From positions 1 to 64,000 of the forward strand of contig CAIVZR010000004.1 in NCBI GenBank assembly GCA_903910445.1: a stretch of DNA of 64,000 nt, in the 5' to 3' direction. Source of the DNA: an uncultured Bacteroidota bacterium. Its GTDB lineage: Bacteria; Bacteroidota; Bacteroidia; UKL13-3. The notes beneath the pieces were generated by a model. The model was not told where the DNA came from, did not search any database, and saw only the letters and a program-made list of their open reading frames with translations. Position numbers and translations under genes: made by a program. Below are positions 44,548 to 55,163 of the stretch, one piece after another (position 1 is the stretch's first letter; every line of letters starts with the position of its first letter).

Positions 44548-45951
44548 ATGTCATCAATTAAACAACATACCATTAAAAAGGCAGTAAGCATCTCGGGAGT
44601 CGGATTGCACACAGGTAGCGACTGCACCCTTACGTTTCAGCCGGCAGTAGAGAATTACGGATTCAAATTTCAACGCATCGATTTGCCTAATCAACCCATC
44701 ATGAATGCCGATGTGGATTATGTAGTGGATACCTCTAGAGGTACAACACTTGAGCACAATGGCTGCCGAGTAAATACAGTAGAGCATGTGCTCGCTGCAT
44801 TGGCTGGCATGGAACTCGATAATATACTCATTCAACTCGATGGCCCCGAACCGCCCATTATGGATGGTAGCTCCAAGCCTTTTGTTGACTTACTATTGGA
44901 AGCTAAAATTATTGAGCAGGAAGCCGATCGCGAATATTTTGTAGTGCCAGAAAACGTGCATTATGCCGATGTAGCCCGTAAAGTGGAGATGGTAGCCATG
45001 CCTGTTGATGATTATCGCTTGACCGTAATGGTAGATTATAATTCATCGGTACTTGGTAGTCAACATGCATCGGTTACCGATATCAAAGAATTTGAAAAGG
45101 AAATCTCAAGCTGTCGTACATTTTGCTTTTTACATGAGCTCGAAATGTTATTGGCCAATAATCTCATCAAAGGTGGCGACCTCAATAATGCCATCGTTAT
45201 CGTTGATCGTAAAGTGGAGGATGATGAACTCGACCATTTAGCCGGATTATTTAATAAACCAAAAGTAAGTGTGCGTAAAGAAGGCATTTTGAATAATTTG
45301 GAAATGCGTTTTCAAAACGAACCTGCCCGACATAAACTCCTTGATTTAATTGGTGACTTGGCACTTATCGGAATGCCCATCAAAGCACAAATTATGGCTG
45401 CACGCCCAGGGCACGCTGCCAATGTTGCTTTTGCCAAAAAGATAAAAGCGCTCATCAAAAAACAAAAGAGAGGCTCTAAAGCACCAGCATACAATCCTAA
45501 TATAGCGCCATTGTATGATGTGGTTCAAATACAAAAATTCTTACCGCATCGCCACCCATTTTTATTGGTTGACAAAATCATAGAGAAGAGTGACAAACAT
45601 ATTGTTGCATTAAAAAATATCACGTTCGATGAGAACTTTTTCAGCGGACATTTCCCAACAGAGCCTTTATTCCCCGGTGTATTGCAAGTAGAAGCGCTTG
45701 CTCAAGCTGGTGGTGTAATGATTTTGAGTACTTATCCCGATCCCGAAAATTATATCACCTACTTCATGAAAATTAATGAAGTGAAGTTTAAAGATAAAGT
45801 GGTGCCCGGCGATACGCTCATCATGCGACTGGAACTTACACAACCCGTTCGTAGAGGAATTGTGCAGATGAAGGGTGTGGGATATGTAGGCGATAAAATT
45901 GTAATTGAAGCCGAGATGATGGCACAAATTGCACGACGTACCGAAAAATAA
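44548..45951 (+). CDS. lpxC-fabZ: Fused LpxC deacetylase / FabZ dehydratase
   Basis: A 467-residue two-domain protein. Residues 1-310 are LpxC, the zinc deacetylase that commits to lipid A: SGVGLHTG, zinc His in VEHVLAALAGM, zinc His and Asp in RHKLLDLIGDLALIG, and catalytic His in ARPGHAANVA. From about 325 the FabZ domain follows: LPHRHPFLLVDKI with the catalytic His, and GHFPTEPLFPGVLQVEALAQ with the catalytic Glu. FabZ dehydrates 3-hydroxyacyl-ACP, the shared branch-point substrate with lipid A. The fusion is known in Bacteroidota and joins two competing pathways in one chain. Confidence 0.97.
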   Translation: MSSIKQHTIKKAVSISGVGLHTGSDCTLTFQPAVENYGFKFQRIDLPNQPIMNADVDYVVDTSRGTTLEHNGCRVNTVEHVLAALAGMELDNILIQLDGPEPPIMDGSSKPFVDLLLEAKIIEQEADREYFVVPENVHYADVARKVEMVAMPVDDYRLTVMVDYNSSVLGSQHASVTDIKEFEKEISSCRTFCFLHELEMLLANNLIKGGDLNNAIVIVDRKVEDDELDHLAGLFNKPKVSVRKEGILNNLEMRFQNEPARHKLLDLIGDLALIGMPIKAQIMAARPGHAANVAFAKKIKALIKKQKRGSKAPAYNPNIAPLYDVVQIQKFLPHRHPFLLVDKIIEKSDKHIVALKNITFDENFFSGHFPTEPLFPGVLQVEALAQAGGVMILSTYPDPENYITYFMKINEVKFKDKVVPGDTLIMRLELTQPVRRGIVQMKGVGYVGDKIVIEAEMMAQIARRTEK

Positions 45952-45974
45952 ATTATTACTAAAAATTGAATCTC

Positions 45975-46424
45975 ATGAGTTTTACCGAAAAAATAAACCT
46001 GGAAATAACTACCGCAATGAAAGCTCGTAATGAAGCCGATTTGCGCGCCCTTCGTTCCATCAAAGCTGCCCTCTTACTAGCAGCAACTAGTGAAGGTGCA
46101 GGCGATGCCATCACCGACGAACAAGCAATAAAAATTGTTCAGAAACTGGCAAAACAACGTAAAGAGAGTTTGGATATTTTCAAACAACAAAACCGTGAAG
46201 ATCTTGCTGCCAAAGAGCAAGAAGAGCTTACCGTATTTGAAAGATACTTGCCTAAGCAAATGGGCGATGATGAAGTTATGGTGCTTTTAAAAGAAATATT
46301 GCAAGCCAATAATATCAGCGCTGCATCCGACTTTGGAAAAGCCATGCCACTCGCCATGAAACATCTTGCAGGCAAAGCCGATGGGAAAAAGATTTCCGAG
46401 TTGTTGAAAAAAGCTTTAGTATAA
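45975..46424 (+). CDS. GatB/YqeY domain protein
   Basis: The protein is about 149 residues from the ATG at 45975; the open frame begins three codons earlier at TTG. The pattern INLEITTAMKARNEADLRALRSIKAALL, KQRKESLDIFKQQNREDLAAKE and FGKAMPLAMKHLAGKADGKKI defines the YqeY family. This helical protein is related to the tRNA-binding tail of the GatB amidotransferase. Its function is unknown. It follows lpxC-fabZ closely and ends at a strong terminator. Confidence 0.92.
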   Translation: MSFTEKINLEITTAMKARNEADLRALRSIKAALLLAATSEGAGDAITDEQAIKIVQKLAKQRKESLDIFKQQNREDLAAKEQEELTVFERYLPKQMGDDEVMVLLKEILQANNISAASDFGKAMPLAMKHLAGKADGKKISELLKKALV

Positions 46425-46486
46425 AATTTCTAATAGCGCAATGCTATCGCTGCCTTTTAATTCAAGGAGCATTTCATAAAAAAAAA

Positions 46487-46512
46487 GGACCGTTGCAAGC
46501 TTGCAACGGTCC
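46487..46512. terminator. Bidirectional terminator
   Basis: GGACCGTTGCAAG is followed by its exact complement to form a 26-bp perfect palindrome. It is flanked by A-run and T-run, between the convergent yqeY and dnaK genes. Confidence 0.9.
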
Positions 46513-46536
46513 AAATATTTTTTAGAAGTTGTTATA

Positions 46537-48435
46537 TTATTTCACTTCTTCGGCTTCAACGTCTTGTACATTTCCGCTTGCGTTTCCTCCGGTATTGGCT
46601 TGCTCATTAGCACCTCCACTATTCGGGTCGTTTCCTTGGCTATACATATGCTGACTAGCTTCTTGCCATAGGGCATTGATTTCTGCTAATGAGGTGTCGA
46701 TGGCTGCAAAATCTTTCGCTGCGTGAGCAGTTTTTAATTTAGCCAAGATTTCTTCAATCTTCGTTTTGGCTTCTGCAGGAACTTTTTCACCATATTCTTT
46801 CAGTTGCTTTTCAGTTTGGAAAATCATCTGATCGGCACTATTCAGTTTATCAGCTTCCTCTTTCAATTTCTTATCACTGTCAGCGTTGGCAGCTGCTTCT
46901 GCTTTCATTTTCTTAATCTCATCATCGCTTAAACCTGTTGACGATTCAATACGAATTTTTTGTTCTTTACCTGTACCTTTATCTTTAGCACTTACATGCA
47001 TGATACCGTTGGCATCCACATCAAAGGTAACCTCTACTTGAGGTACACCACGTGGTGCTGGTGGAATTCCATCGAGGTGGAAACGACCCAAGGTACGGTT
47101 ATCTTTAGCCATGGCGCGCTCTCCTTGCAATACATGGATTTCAACACTTGGCTGGCTATCTACTGCGGTAGAGAACACTTCCGATTTCTTTGTAGGAATG
47201 GTAGTATTTGCATCAATCAATTTGGTAAATACATTACCCATGGTTTCGATACCCAAACTTAATGGAGTAACATCCAAAAGCAATACATCTTTTACTTCAC
47301 CTGTTAATACACCTCCTTGAATCGCTGCTCCAATGGCAACCACCTCATCAGGATTAACTCCTTTGCTTGGTGTTTTTCCGAAGAATTTCTCAACGGCTTC
47401 TTGCACCGCAGGGATACGAGTTGAACCTCCAACAAGGATAATTTCATCGATATCGCTAGTAGACATTCCTGCATTCTTCAAAGCCGATTTACATGGCTCA
47501 ATAGTTCTGCGAATTAAATCATCACACATTTGCTCAAACTTGGCTTTGCTCAAGGTACGAACTAAGTGCTTTGGAATGCCATCAACAGGCATAATATATG
47601 GCAAGTTAATTTCAGCATTTGAGCTCGACGATAATTCAATCTTCGCTTTCTCTGCAGCTTCCTTCAAACGTTGTAACGCCATCGGGTCCTTACTTAAATC
47701 AAGGCCTCCATTTTCGTCTTTAAATTCGGCAACCAACCAATCAATAATTTTTTGGTCGAAGTCGTCTCCTCCCAAGTGAGTATCACCATCGGTACTTTTT
47801 ACTTCAAATACACCGTCGCCTAATTCTAATACCGATACGTCATGGGTTCCACCTCCGCAGTCAAACACCACAATCTTCATGTCTTTTCCTTTCTTATCCA
47901 TACCGTAAGCCAAAGCCGCTGCGGTAGGTTCGTTAATGATACGTTTTACAGTAAGTCCGGCAATTTCACCAGCTTCCTTTGTAGCATTACGTTGTGCATC
48001 GTTAAAATATGCTGGAACCGTAATTACTGCTTCAGTTACTTCTATGCCTAAATAATCTTCAGCCGTTTTTTTCATTTTTTGTAAAATGATAGCCGAAATT
48101 TCTTGAGGGGTATACATACGGTCGCCAATGGCAACACGTGGGGTATTATTATCTCCTTTTGCTACTTTGTAAGGTACACGGGCAATTTCTACCGATACCT
48201 GATCAAACGTATTGCCCATAAAGCGCTTAATCGACGATACGGTATTGGTGGGGTTGGTTACCGCCTGACGTTTCGCCGGATCGCCTACTTTACGCTCTCC
48301 GTCTTTTAAAAATCCAACGATGGAAGGGGTTGTTCTTTTTCCTTCGCTGTTGGCAATCACCACAGGTTCATTACCTTCCATTACTGAAACGCATGAGTTG
48401 GTGGTTCCTAAATCTATTCCTATGATTTTTCCCAT
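46537..48435 (-). CDS. dnaK: Chaperone DnaK (Hsp70)
   Basis: A 632-residue Hsp70. The ATPase domain has [12 protein letters not shown] (4-15), [19 protein letters not shown] and [13 protein letters not shown]. The substrate-binding domain has [16 protein letters not shown], and the lid ends with an acidic tail DVEAEEVK. In the phosphate-binding loop the usual DLGGGT reads DCGGGT. grpE and dnaJ are not adjacent. No promoter match was seen in the 209 bp to the rhodanese gene. Confidence 0.97.
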   Translation of the reverse strand: MGKIIGIDLGTTNSCVSVMEGNEPVVIANSEGKRTTPSIVGFLKDGERKVGDPAKRQAVTNPTNTVSSIKRFMGNTFDQVSVEIARVPYKVAKGDNNTPRVAIGDRMYTPQEISAIILQKMKKTAEDYLGIEVTEAVITVPAYFNDAQRNATKEAGEIAGLTVKRIINEPTAAALAYGMDKKGKDMKIVVFDCGGGTHDVSVLELGDGVFEVKSTDGDTHLGGDDFDQKIIDWLVAEFKDENGGLDLSKDPMALQRLKEAAEKAKIELSSSSNAEINLPYIMPVDGIPKHLVRTLSKAKFEQMCDDLIRRTIEPCKSALKNAGMSTSDIDEIILVGGSTRIPAVQEAVEKFFGKTPSKGVNPDEVVAIGAAIQGGVLTGEVKDVLLLDVTPLSLGIETMGNVFTKLIDANTTIPTKKSEVFSTAVDSQPSVEIHVLQGERAMAKDNRTLGRFHLDGIPPAPRGVPQVEVTFDVDANGIMHVSAKDKGTGKEQKIRIESSTGLSDDEIKKMKAEAAANADSDKKLKEEADKLNSADQMIFQTEKQLKEYGEKVPAEAKTKIEEILAKLKTAHAAKDFAAIDTSLAEINALWQEASQHMYSQGNDPNSGGANEQANTGGNASGNVQDVEAEEVK

Positions 48436-48644
48436 TGTTGTAGAGGTTAAAAATTATATTTTTTCCCTATTCAATCAATGGTAGTGCCAAAGGGCAAGTG
48501 TCAGATTTTAACGAAATTGTGGCAGAAAAGGTCATGGAGCAAGGTTTCAAACTTGACAAACTTGCATACTAATTTATTAAGCTATACGCCATCATCAAAG
48601 GTGTAGAAATGCCCCTGAAAATTAAGATTGAAAAATATTTTGAA

Positions 48645-48941
48645 TTACTCTGCTCTCCAAGCAAGCATCCCTCCCAACAAATTACGAACCTTGGTGAATC
48701 CGTTTTGAGATAGATAAGCTTTTGCTGTAGCACTTCTTCCGCCCGATTTACAATGAACAATGATTTCCTTGTCTTTAAGGTTGTTCATCTCAAACATCGC
48801 ATCTGGTAAAATGCCCAGTGGGATTAACTTTGCGCCGATATTAAATTCATCGTATTCGAATTGTTCACGCACATCAATGATGTTTAGTTTTTCACCTTTC
48901 GCAATGCGTTCTTTTAGTTCTTGTACTGTGATATCCTCCAT
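48645..48941 (-). CDS. Rhodanese-like sulfurtransferase
   Basis: A 98-residue single-domain rhodanese without signal peptide. IIDVREQFEYDEFNIGAKLIPLG is the CH2A-type region. The active-site loop is VHCKSGGRS with catalytic Cys64, which carries the persulfide. It starts one base inside the stop codon of the T9SS protein gene upstream and may be co-transcribed with it. The sulfur acceptor is unknown. Confidence 0.92.
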   Translation of the reverse strand: MEDITVQELKERIAKGEKLNIIDVREQFEYDEFNIGAKLIPLGILPDAMFEMNNLKDKEIIVHCKSGGRSATAKAYLSQNGFTKVRNLLGGMLAWRAE

Positions 48942-50827
48942 TATTGTATGATAAATTTAGTAGTGTAATTTGTGTTTTTTGAAGGGTCGAAAATATTTAA
49001 AATATAAATGCCTTTCGATAATGTTTCTACATTAAGCACATTGCCATCAAGCATTTGATCGATCACCAATTTTCCTTGCATATTCATTACAGTTAAGTGA
49101 TTTTCTGAATTGGTAGGAAGCTCAATATAAAGCAGGGTATGCGCTGGATTGGGGTAAACTCGAAGGGTATTGGCTTTTGAAGTATTTGGTTTTTGAATTC
49201 CTACAGGTTTTGTTAGGCCTACTACTGGGCGCATCATTAGCGTTCCAGGGAATCCACTCACCTGCCAGCTTCCAGTGGTCATATAATAAAGTTCCGGATT
49301 GAATGCCGTTCCAAAATTATCAGGATAATTCATATCAAAACCAATATTAAGCATATAGGTACTGTTTTGTACCCAGCCAATATAAAATTTGCCCTTTGGA
49401 AGAAACCTTGGTGTATCCAATTCAAAGCGAGTAAAGCCTCCCATGGCATCTCTATAGCTGTATTTATGATCCGGAACTAATACGGTTTGGTAATGTAGCT
49501 TCTTTTCTTGTTGCCCATTAATGCCTAGCGTGCTCCAAACAGTCATCGAAAAATTGATGCCCGAATTGGTGGCCAGCGATTGGTTGAAATAAATATCAAC
49601 GGCTCTTAAAGTATCTTCAGTATTTGTTTCAAAGCCCAAGGCTACCTTCCCTGAACCAAAGGCAATTCCATATCCTGCTTCTGCTGTTCCGTCATCATAA
49701 GCATAGTAATTGGCAAAGAGTTGATCCTTGTAAACACTATCGTTCGTTCTTCGTACATCACTATTTTCACTAGCAGTATACAGGCTGCGTACCACTACAG
49801 AATCACGTTTTGTAGTAAGGGTATCAATGCGAGTATTAAACGAATAAGTAATCTTTTGAGGTATTTGATAGGTTAATGAACCTAAGGTAAATAACTGATT
49901 GGTAAGTAAATTGGAATATTGCTTATTGAAGGTAAAATACTTTGAAGGCACCTGAACATTGGTGTTTTTTAGGTTGCGAACATAGAACGACGTACTGGCG
50001 CTGCTTTCAAGTATCGTGTTAGACTTATATTGATTCCACGGCATGCTGTAATAACGTTTCAAAATAGGAGTGGGCATGGTCATGATGGCGACATCGGTAT
50101 ACAATGTATCTGTCAAGCTACGCCCTCTATGCATATAAATATAATCTACATTCCAATGATTCAAATTGCCGCTCAGATTGGCAAAATTTACAAAGCGAAA
50201 TTGAAATGCCCCATGAATATAAATGGTATCCTTTACCGGAATAACAATCTGTGTAAACATTGTCTCTGCTTTGCCTCCAGCTTTCGACCATACCGTATTC
50301 CATTTGCCTCCTGCAGTTAAAAATTGCAAGAGCAAAGAGTCACCTGAAAGTGGCAAAGTTCCATATCCACACATTTGATAAAAGAAACTCAAATGAATAC
50401 CCGATTTGGTAGAATAAACTCTGAAATCGCGTGGCACGGAAGTCAAGGTATCGGCCGGGCCGTAACCACTGCCGGTGCTTAGGTTGTAGGCATTTCCATC
50501 TTTATCTAAACCATCAAAAGTAGCAACATTATAACTTGGAGGATTGATGGCAAATCCATTATTAATGAATACATTATGGTCCATCCATTTTAATGTATCA
50601 GTCACTATATTACTCGATGTAAAATCGTCGAAGAAGGGCAGGGAATCCAATGCTGCATTAGTTTTGCTCAGAACCGATTTTAATCCATAGCTTCGGTCAA
50701 TATTCGGATGCTGCAATAAAAATTGTTTTAGTGCAGCATTTGATTTTATAGGTAAAATTTGCTGCTGTGCAACAAGGTTAGAAGCAACCAAGCTAACGAG
50801 TAAAAATATTAGGTTTCGTAATTTCAT
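48941..50827 (-). CDS. Large secreted protein with T9SS sorting domain
   Basis: A 628-residue protein with a signal peptide (about 1-20, ending NLVAQ). Residues 60-215 look like a jelly-roll/MAM-like module starting LPFFDDFTSSN. The middle is beta-rich without a recognised family and contains YAYDDGTAEAGYGIA. The last 75 residues are a T9SS type A domain: LRVYPNPAHT, MNMQGKLV and LSKGIYILNI. It is expected at the cell surface. It lies between the PASTA gene and the rhodanese gene, all on the minus strand. Confidence 0.85.
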   Translation of the reverse strand: MKLRNLIFLLVSLVASNLVAQQQILPIKSNAALKQFLLQHPNIDRSYGLKSVLSKTNAALDSLPFFDDFTSSNIVTDTLKWMDHNVFINNGFAINPPSYNVATFDGLDKDGNAYNLSTGSGYGPADTLTSVPRDFRVYSTKSGIHLSFFYQMCGYGTLPLSGDSLLLQFLTAGGKWNTVWSKAGGKAETMFTQIVIPVKDTIYIHGAFQFRFVNFANLSGNLNHWNVDYIYMHRGRSLTDTLYTDVAIMTMPTPILKRYYSMPWNQYKSNTILESSASTSFYVRNLKNTNVQVPSKYFTFNKQYSNLLTNQLFTLGSLTYQIPQKITYSFNTRIDTLTTKRDSVVVRSLYTASENSDVRRTNDSVYKDQLFANYYAYDDGTAEAGYGIAFGSGKVALGFETNTEDTLRAVDIYFNQSLATNSGINFSMTVWSTLGINGQQEKKLHYQTVLVPDHKYSYRDAMGGFTRFELDTPRFLPKGKFYIGWVQNSTYMLNIGFDMNYPDNFGTAFNPELYYMTTGSWQVSGFPGTLMMRPVVGLTKPVGIQKPNTSKANTLRVYPNPAHTLLYIELPTNSENHLTVMNMQGKLVIDQMLDGNVLNVETLSKGIYILNIFDPSKNTNYTTKFIIQ

Positions 50828-50886
50828 GTTGAGATGAAGGCATGTTCGCTAGTCTAACGGCGCATTCAGCGTTTTATTGTAGTATA

Positions 50887-51657
50887 CTAGTTCTCTTTGA
50901 GTTTTAAATAAATATAGATGGGATCTGTTTGATACATCGTTACCATTCCCGTGCTATCGGGTTCCGGCTTCTGCCTTTCAACAATGGCATTCGGGTCGTT
51001 CTCTAAATTTAGCGGGCTCACAATGGGAGGCGATAGCTCCTGATCTTTTACCATCTGTAGCACCTCTTGCATTGTTTTGCCAACAAAATCGGGGATTGCA
51101 ATTGAATTACCTCCATTGCCTCGCTCTACAAACAATTCTACAGTACTTCCTTTGGGCAATAAATCGCCCGGCTTCATTATATTTCCATTGTATTTGGCTT
51201 GCACTACATAATCATTATGCTGACCTGCTATAGGAATTACAACCGAATTCAAGCCCCTGTTTTCAAGTTGATTTTGTGCATTCCGCAACGACCCCTCAAT
51301 ACCCTCTGGAAACTTAACATTTGGGGGATTATCTGCATTGATGGTTAGGTAAATTACTCGTCCTTCCTTCACATGGCTCTCTGGCAATGGGTCTTGTTCG
51401 AGTATACTTCCCTTGCGTTTATTGTCGAAAAATACAGTATCGCGTACTTTATATTTTAGATTCGACTCTTCTAATGTTTTTAATATTTCATCGATTGTTT
51501 TACCTCTAAAATCAGGAACGGTAATGGCGATACCATGATGGGTATATGGCCCAAGCAATAAAATGCCAAGAAATAAAATGGCAATCACAGCGCCGATGGC
51601 CAGAAAAAAATGTTTTAAAAATTGTCGGGTTATTAAGAACTTTAAATATTCCTTCAT
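50887..51657 (-). CDS. PASTA domain membrane protein
   Basis: The product is about 256 residues from the ATG at 51657; the open frame starts at a TTG three codons earlier. One membrane helix (about 15-38) is followed by three PASTA domains: VPDFRGKTIDEILKTLEE, PEGIEGSLRNAQNQLENRG and IPDFVGKTMQEVLQMVKD. PASTA domains bind peptidoglycan or lipid II. Unlike in Firmicutes no kinase or PBP domain is attached. A role in cell-wall sensing is plausible. A -7 element lies 6 bases before the ATG. Confidence 0.88.
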   Translation of the reverse strand: MKEYLKFLITRQFLKHFFLAIGAVIAILFLGILLLGPYTHHGIAITVPDFRGKTIDEILKTLEESNLKYKVRDTVFFDNKRKGSILEQDPLPESHVKEGRVIYLTINADNPPNVKFPEGIEGSLRNAQNQLENRGLNSVVIPIAGQHNDYVVQAKYNGNIMKPGDLLPKGSTVELFVERGNGGNSIAIPDFVGKTMQEVLQMVKDQELSPPIVSPLNLENDPNAIVERQKPEPDSTGMVTMYQTDPIYIYLKLKEN

Positions 51658-51663
51658 TCCTTG

Positions 51664-51671
51664 CAAAGATA
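51664..51671 (-). promoter_or_regulatory. -7 element directly before the PASTA gene
   Basis: The minus strand reads TATCTTTG, an exact TAnnTTTG, 6 bases from the ATG at 51657. This supports that start and a leaderless mRNA. Confidence 0.55.
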
Positions 51672-51765
51672 TTAGTTTAAAACAAATTTTGGAACTATAA
51701 AATAGGGAAACAATAATACCCTGATAATAGGATAAATCATGAATATAAAAAAGCCATCACAAAAG

Positions 51766-51801
51766 AAAACGGCCTTGGAACATTGTTCCAAGGCCGTTTT
51801 T
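51766..51801 (-). terminator. Terminator after the Omp28-like gene
   Basis: AAAACGGCCTTGGAA pairs with TTCCAAGGCCGTTTT around a 5-base loop, with T-rich flanks. Confidence 0.9.
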
Positions 51802-51815
51802 AAGAATGTCTATAA

Positions 51816-53975
51816 TTATTTAGTAACTACAAATTTAGCAGATGCTTGAGTGAAGTTGTTTCCACTCACGATTGCAAAATAAACACCAGTAGGCAATTCG
51901 CTTACATTGAAGTTTACTTCGTGATTACCTTCTTCCAACCCATTTTCGTTGAATGATTTAATTTCTTGACCTAAAGCATTTACAATTTTCACTGTAACAT
52001 CAGAAGTTTGAGTTAAAGTAAATTGAACTTTAGTTTCTCCATTGCTTGGGTTAGGATAAACATCAGCACTAATCGTGTTCATGTCGATTACCTTAGTATC
52101 CATACCAGTTGACCATAAAGAAACTTCTGAACTATTAAGGATTTGTCTTTTGTTGATATCAGCATCATAATAAGCAACAAAACCTAATAAAGCCATATCA
52201 TTTAATTTGTTCATTCCCCAACCGTTTACAGTTGACCATAATGCATTAGTGGTTTGTGGAGTTACGGTGTAAGTAACCTTAGTAGCATTAGGAACAGTCC
52301 ATGTGTAAGTTTTAGAGTAAGATCCAGCAGGAGCAACAACAGCAGGGATTATACCAGCAGTACCAAAAGCACCTGAAGGGATTGCTCTTACAACGTGACG
52401 GTGTAAATAACCAACCATCCATTCTGGTTCATTATACAATTCATGTGATGCACCACCAGCAGCTCCACCAGTTGGAGAATAATAATTATGTTGAGTCCAA
52501 GTATTGTGAACATCGTTACCACGTACATTATCTTCAATTACCATAGCACCAATACGTAAATCGCCTGCTGCATAATCCACAAAGTTTGCGTTTACTGTAA
52601 AGGTAATTACTTTGGTTGTAGCATTATATGATTTGTTAGTGATTGTAACATTAACAGGAGAAGCGTTAGCTAATTCAGTTGTAACTGTTGAACCCCAGAT
52701 ACTGCGATTTAAGCCTACAGCTCCACCAACCGGTACACGGTTGATATAACCACTAGGATATCCAGCTGCAAAAGTTGAATTAACTAAATCACTTTCAGTA
52801 TTTATCATTCCATCAGCATTGTGATGCGTTACACCAATTAATTTTGTATTAGCGGCTAATAAATCACGCATTTTTAAGTGACCATCAGGGCAATATCCAC
52901 ACCATCCACCAGTAGCTTCTTCCAATAATACATACTTAACTGCAGGTGTACCGTTATTTAAGAACACTTTAGCAACGATAGTATCGTTTGAATTCTTCAT
53001 ATCAGTTGAACCATTGATATTGTCAGCCCATATTTTAATTGTGTGAACAATACCTGGAGTTCCACCGGAATATGCTGTTGCGTGAGTGAAATTATATGAC
53101 GCTCCACTAGCAAGGCTTAATCCTGTTTTTGGATCAGATTTAACAGCGCCTCCGTCAACTTGATAATTCAAAGTTAAAGAAGTAACAGCAGTAGTACCTA
53201 AATTCAAAAGTTTACCAGCAATTGCAACCGGTGTAGTTTTAACTTGAACAGCAGGAATTGTATGAGACAAAATTGTAATGTCACGAGCTTGTGTTAAATA
53301 AGCAAATTTGTAAACATTAGATAAGCTTGCATCATAATTACCTTGATTCAATGTGTATGCTGGGCTTCCTGCAACTTGTGCACCAACAGTTCCAGTGGCG
53401 TTATTTACCCCAATAGTTGATGAAAAGGCAGCAAATCCGTAGTTAATTACAACATCAAAATCACCAGCTTCGTATATTCTAATTGCGAAATAGATAGCTT
53501 GTGTAGTAGCAGAACCTTCAACTTGTGAAAGTCTCCATTGTACTACATGTACACGATTTGGAGCAGTTCCATAATTAAATGACACAGCACCATATGGGTA
53601 TGTTGATAGTGGCTTTAATTCTAAATTATCCCAAAATGCGAAGATTGCATTTTTAGGTCCTGTAGTGGTTGGCAAACCAACATTTGCTGATGGATTGCTT
53701 GTTTCGTTTACATCAAAAGTAATGAAACCGTTATCACTCACTTTATATTGAGTAACCGGATTGCCATAAAGGCTCCACGCAAATGGAAGCGTTTGATTTG
53801 AGGAGTAAACATCATTAGCAGAACCACCAGAAGTTGCAGGAAGCAATAATGAAGATCCTGATTGATTCCAGTTGTATTCGGAAGTTGTTCCGACACTAGA
53901 AATAATGGCGTAATTCTGAGCAACAGCAAATTGAACTGCTATGGCAGCGAGAAGTGTAAGTAGAAACTTTTTCAT
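51816..53975 (-). CDS. Secreted Omp28-like protein with CxxC and T9SS sorting domain
   Basis: A 719-residue protein with a signal peptide (ending IAVQFAVAQ). The first 220 residues are a beta-sandwich. Residues from about 345 form an Omp28-like module that begins VLLEEATGGWCGYCPDG, a thioredoxin-type CxxC (Cys about 358 and 361), and continues IGVTHHNADGMI. The C-terminus is a T9SS type A domain: ADVYPNPSNGE, VNALGQEIKSF and LPTGVYFAIVSG. It should be a surface or secreted protein; Omp28 relatives are abundant T9SS-linked antigens. It has its own terminator. Confidence 0.85.
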   Translation of the reverse strand: MKKFLLTLLAAIAVQFAVAQNYAIISSVGTTSEYNWNQSGSSLLLPATSGGSANDVYSSNQTLPFAWSLYGNPVTQYKVSDNGFITFDVNETSNPSANVGLPTTTGPKNAIFAFWDNLELKPLSTYPYGAVSFNYGTAPNRVHVVQWRLSQVEGSATTQAIYFAIRIYEAGDFDVVINYGFAAFSSTIGVNNATGTVGAQVAGSPAYTLNQGNYDASLSNVYKFAYLTQARDITILSHTIPAVQVKTTPVAIAGKLLNLGTTAVTSLTLNYQVDGGAVKSDPKTGLSLASGASYNFTHATAYSGGTPGIVHTIKIWADNINGSTDMKNSNDTIVAKVFLNNGTPAVKYVLLEEATGGWCGYCPDGHLKMRDLLAANTKLIGVTHHNADGMINTESDLVNSTFAAGYPSGYINRVPVGGAVGLNRSIWGSTVTTELANASPVNVTITNKSYNATTKVITFTVNANFVDYAAGDLRIGAMVIEDNVRGNDVHNTWTQHNYYSPTGGAAGGASHELYNEPEWMVGYLHRHVVRAIPSGAFGTAGIIPAVVAPAGSYSKTYTWTVPNATKVTYTVTPQTTNALWSTVNGWGMNKLNDMALLGFVAYYDADINKRQILNSSEVSLWSTGMDTKVIDMNTISADVYPNPSNGETKVQFTLTQTSDVTVKIVNALGQEIKSFNENGLEEGNHEVNFNVSELPTGVYFAIVSGNNFTQASAKFVVTK

Positions 53976-54439
53976 GTGTGAAATAAGAGATTTTTGATTT
54001 AGGGTTGCAATATAATCTAATTTTCAAATACAAAAAGGGGGGAGTGGAAAATTTGACAAATAGATGAATGTTTTTTTATTTTTGTTCGAACCCTCTCAGA
54101 AATGCTCATCCTGTAAGTGTTTCATTATTATTTATTACCAATCATAATTCCTTATATGTTATAAAGGAATAAATTGCATTCACTTCAATGCGAAGCCATT
54201 ATGCCAATTAAGTCGATTGAAATCCTCCAAATAGGAAGGGATATAAGGTTGTGTTCAAACTAAATTCCAGCTAATGTAAAAAATCTACATGGATATCAAA
54301 GCCTTTATAATAAAGAACATTTGATAGTTCATTAAAAAATCTTTGTAAAACGTTTTTGGTTATCGAAAATAATGTTACCTTTGCACTCCATTTTTTGGAA
54401 AGTATAGATTTTTCACAATCTGCAAAACCGTAAACACAC
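53976..54439 (+). promoter_or_regulatory. 464-bp intergenic region with the ribosomal operon promoter
   Basis: The promoter is TTTG at 54355-54358, a 17-base spacer and TACCTTTG at 54376-54383, giving a leader of about 50 bases before rplD. In the rest I see no gene, repeat or clear hairpin; there is in particular no trace of rplC or rpsJ, the normal upstream neighbours. Confidence 0.65.
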
Positions 54440-55069
54440 ATGGAACTTGGAATTTTAAGCATCACCGGAAACGATACAGGCCGCAAAGCAGCCTTGAACG
54501 ATGCAGTATTCGCTATCGAACCTAACGATCACGTTATTTGGTTAGATGTAAAACAATATTTAGCAAACCAGCGTCAAGGTACCCACAAGGCCAAGACGAA
54601 GAACGAAATTCACCGCACTACCAAAAAGTTGATGAAACAAAAAGGTACAGGTGGCGCCCGTAGAGGTAGCTTGAAATCACCTTTAGTTCGAGGTGGTGGT
54701 AGAGTTTTCGGTCCGGTTCCCCGCGATTACTTTTTCAAAGTAAATCACAAAACCAAGCAATTAGCCCGTAAATCAGCTTTATCTTATAAAGCGAAAGAAA
54801 ATAACATTTTAGTTATCGAAGATTTCAATATCGATACCGTAGGTACTAAACAGTATCTAAGTATCTTAAAAGGATTGAACATCACGGATAACAAAAACCT
54901 CGTGTTATTGGGCGCTCACAACGAAAATATTTATCTCAGCAGTCGCAACGTACAGAGAAATCAAGTACTTTTGGCTAATGATGTAAACACTTACGCCATC
55001 CTTAATGCTCAGAAGTTAGTAGTAACTGAAAGCGCATTGAAAGCTCTTACTGAAGTATTGGCAAAGTAA
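54440..55069 (+). CDS. rplD: 50S ribosomal protein L4
   Basis: A 209-residue protein. The globular fold binds 23S rRNA domain I, and the long basic loop GTGGARRGSLKSPLVRGGGRVFGP lines the exit tunnel. It is the first gene of this ribosomal cluster, behind its own promoter. In most bacteria rpsJ and rplC precede it. In E. coli L4 is also the regulator of the operon. Confidence 0.97.
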   Translation: MELGILSITGNDTGRKAALNDAVFAIEPNDHVIWLDVKQYLANQRQGTHKAKTKNEIHRTTKKLMKQKGTGGARRGSLKSPLVRGGGRVFGPVPRDYFFKVNHKTKQLARKSALSYKAKENNILVIEDFNIDTVGTKQYLSILKGLNITDNKNLVLLGAHNENIYLSSRNVQRNQVLLANDVNTYAILNAQKLVVTESALKALTEVLAK

Positions 55070-55163
55070 TTTTTCGTTATCCTTATTTTTCAAGCACAAA
55101 ATTTAGAATTATTTAATCGCATTAAGGTTATATTTTAACTGTAAGCTAAAATAAATTTCAACC

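Noticed and set aside
46960-48309. Plus-strand frames opposite dnaK
   Set aside because: Antisense to a highly conserved gene, with no family match.
48569-48760. 63-codon frame at the end of the rhodanese gene
   Set aside because: It is out of frame with the rhodanese domain and shows no signal.
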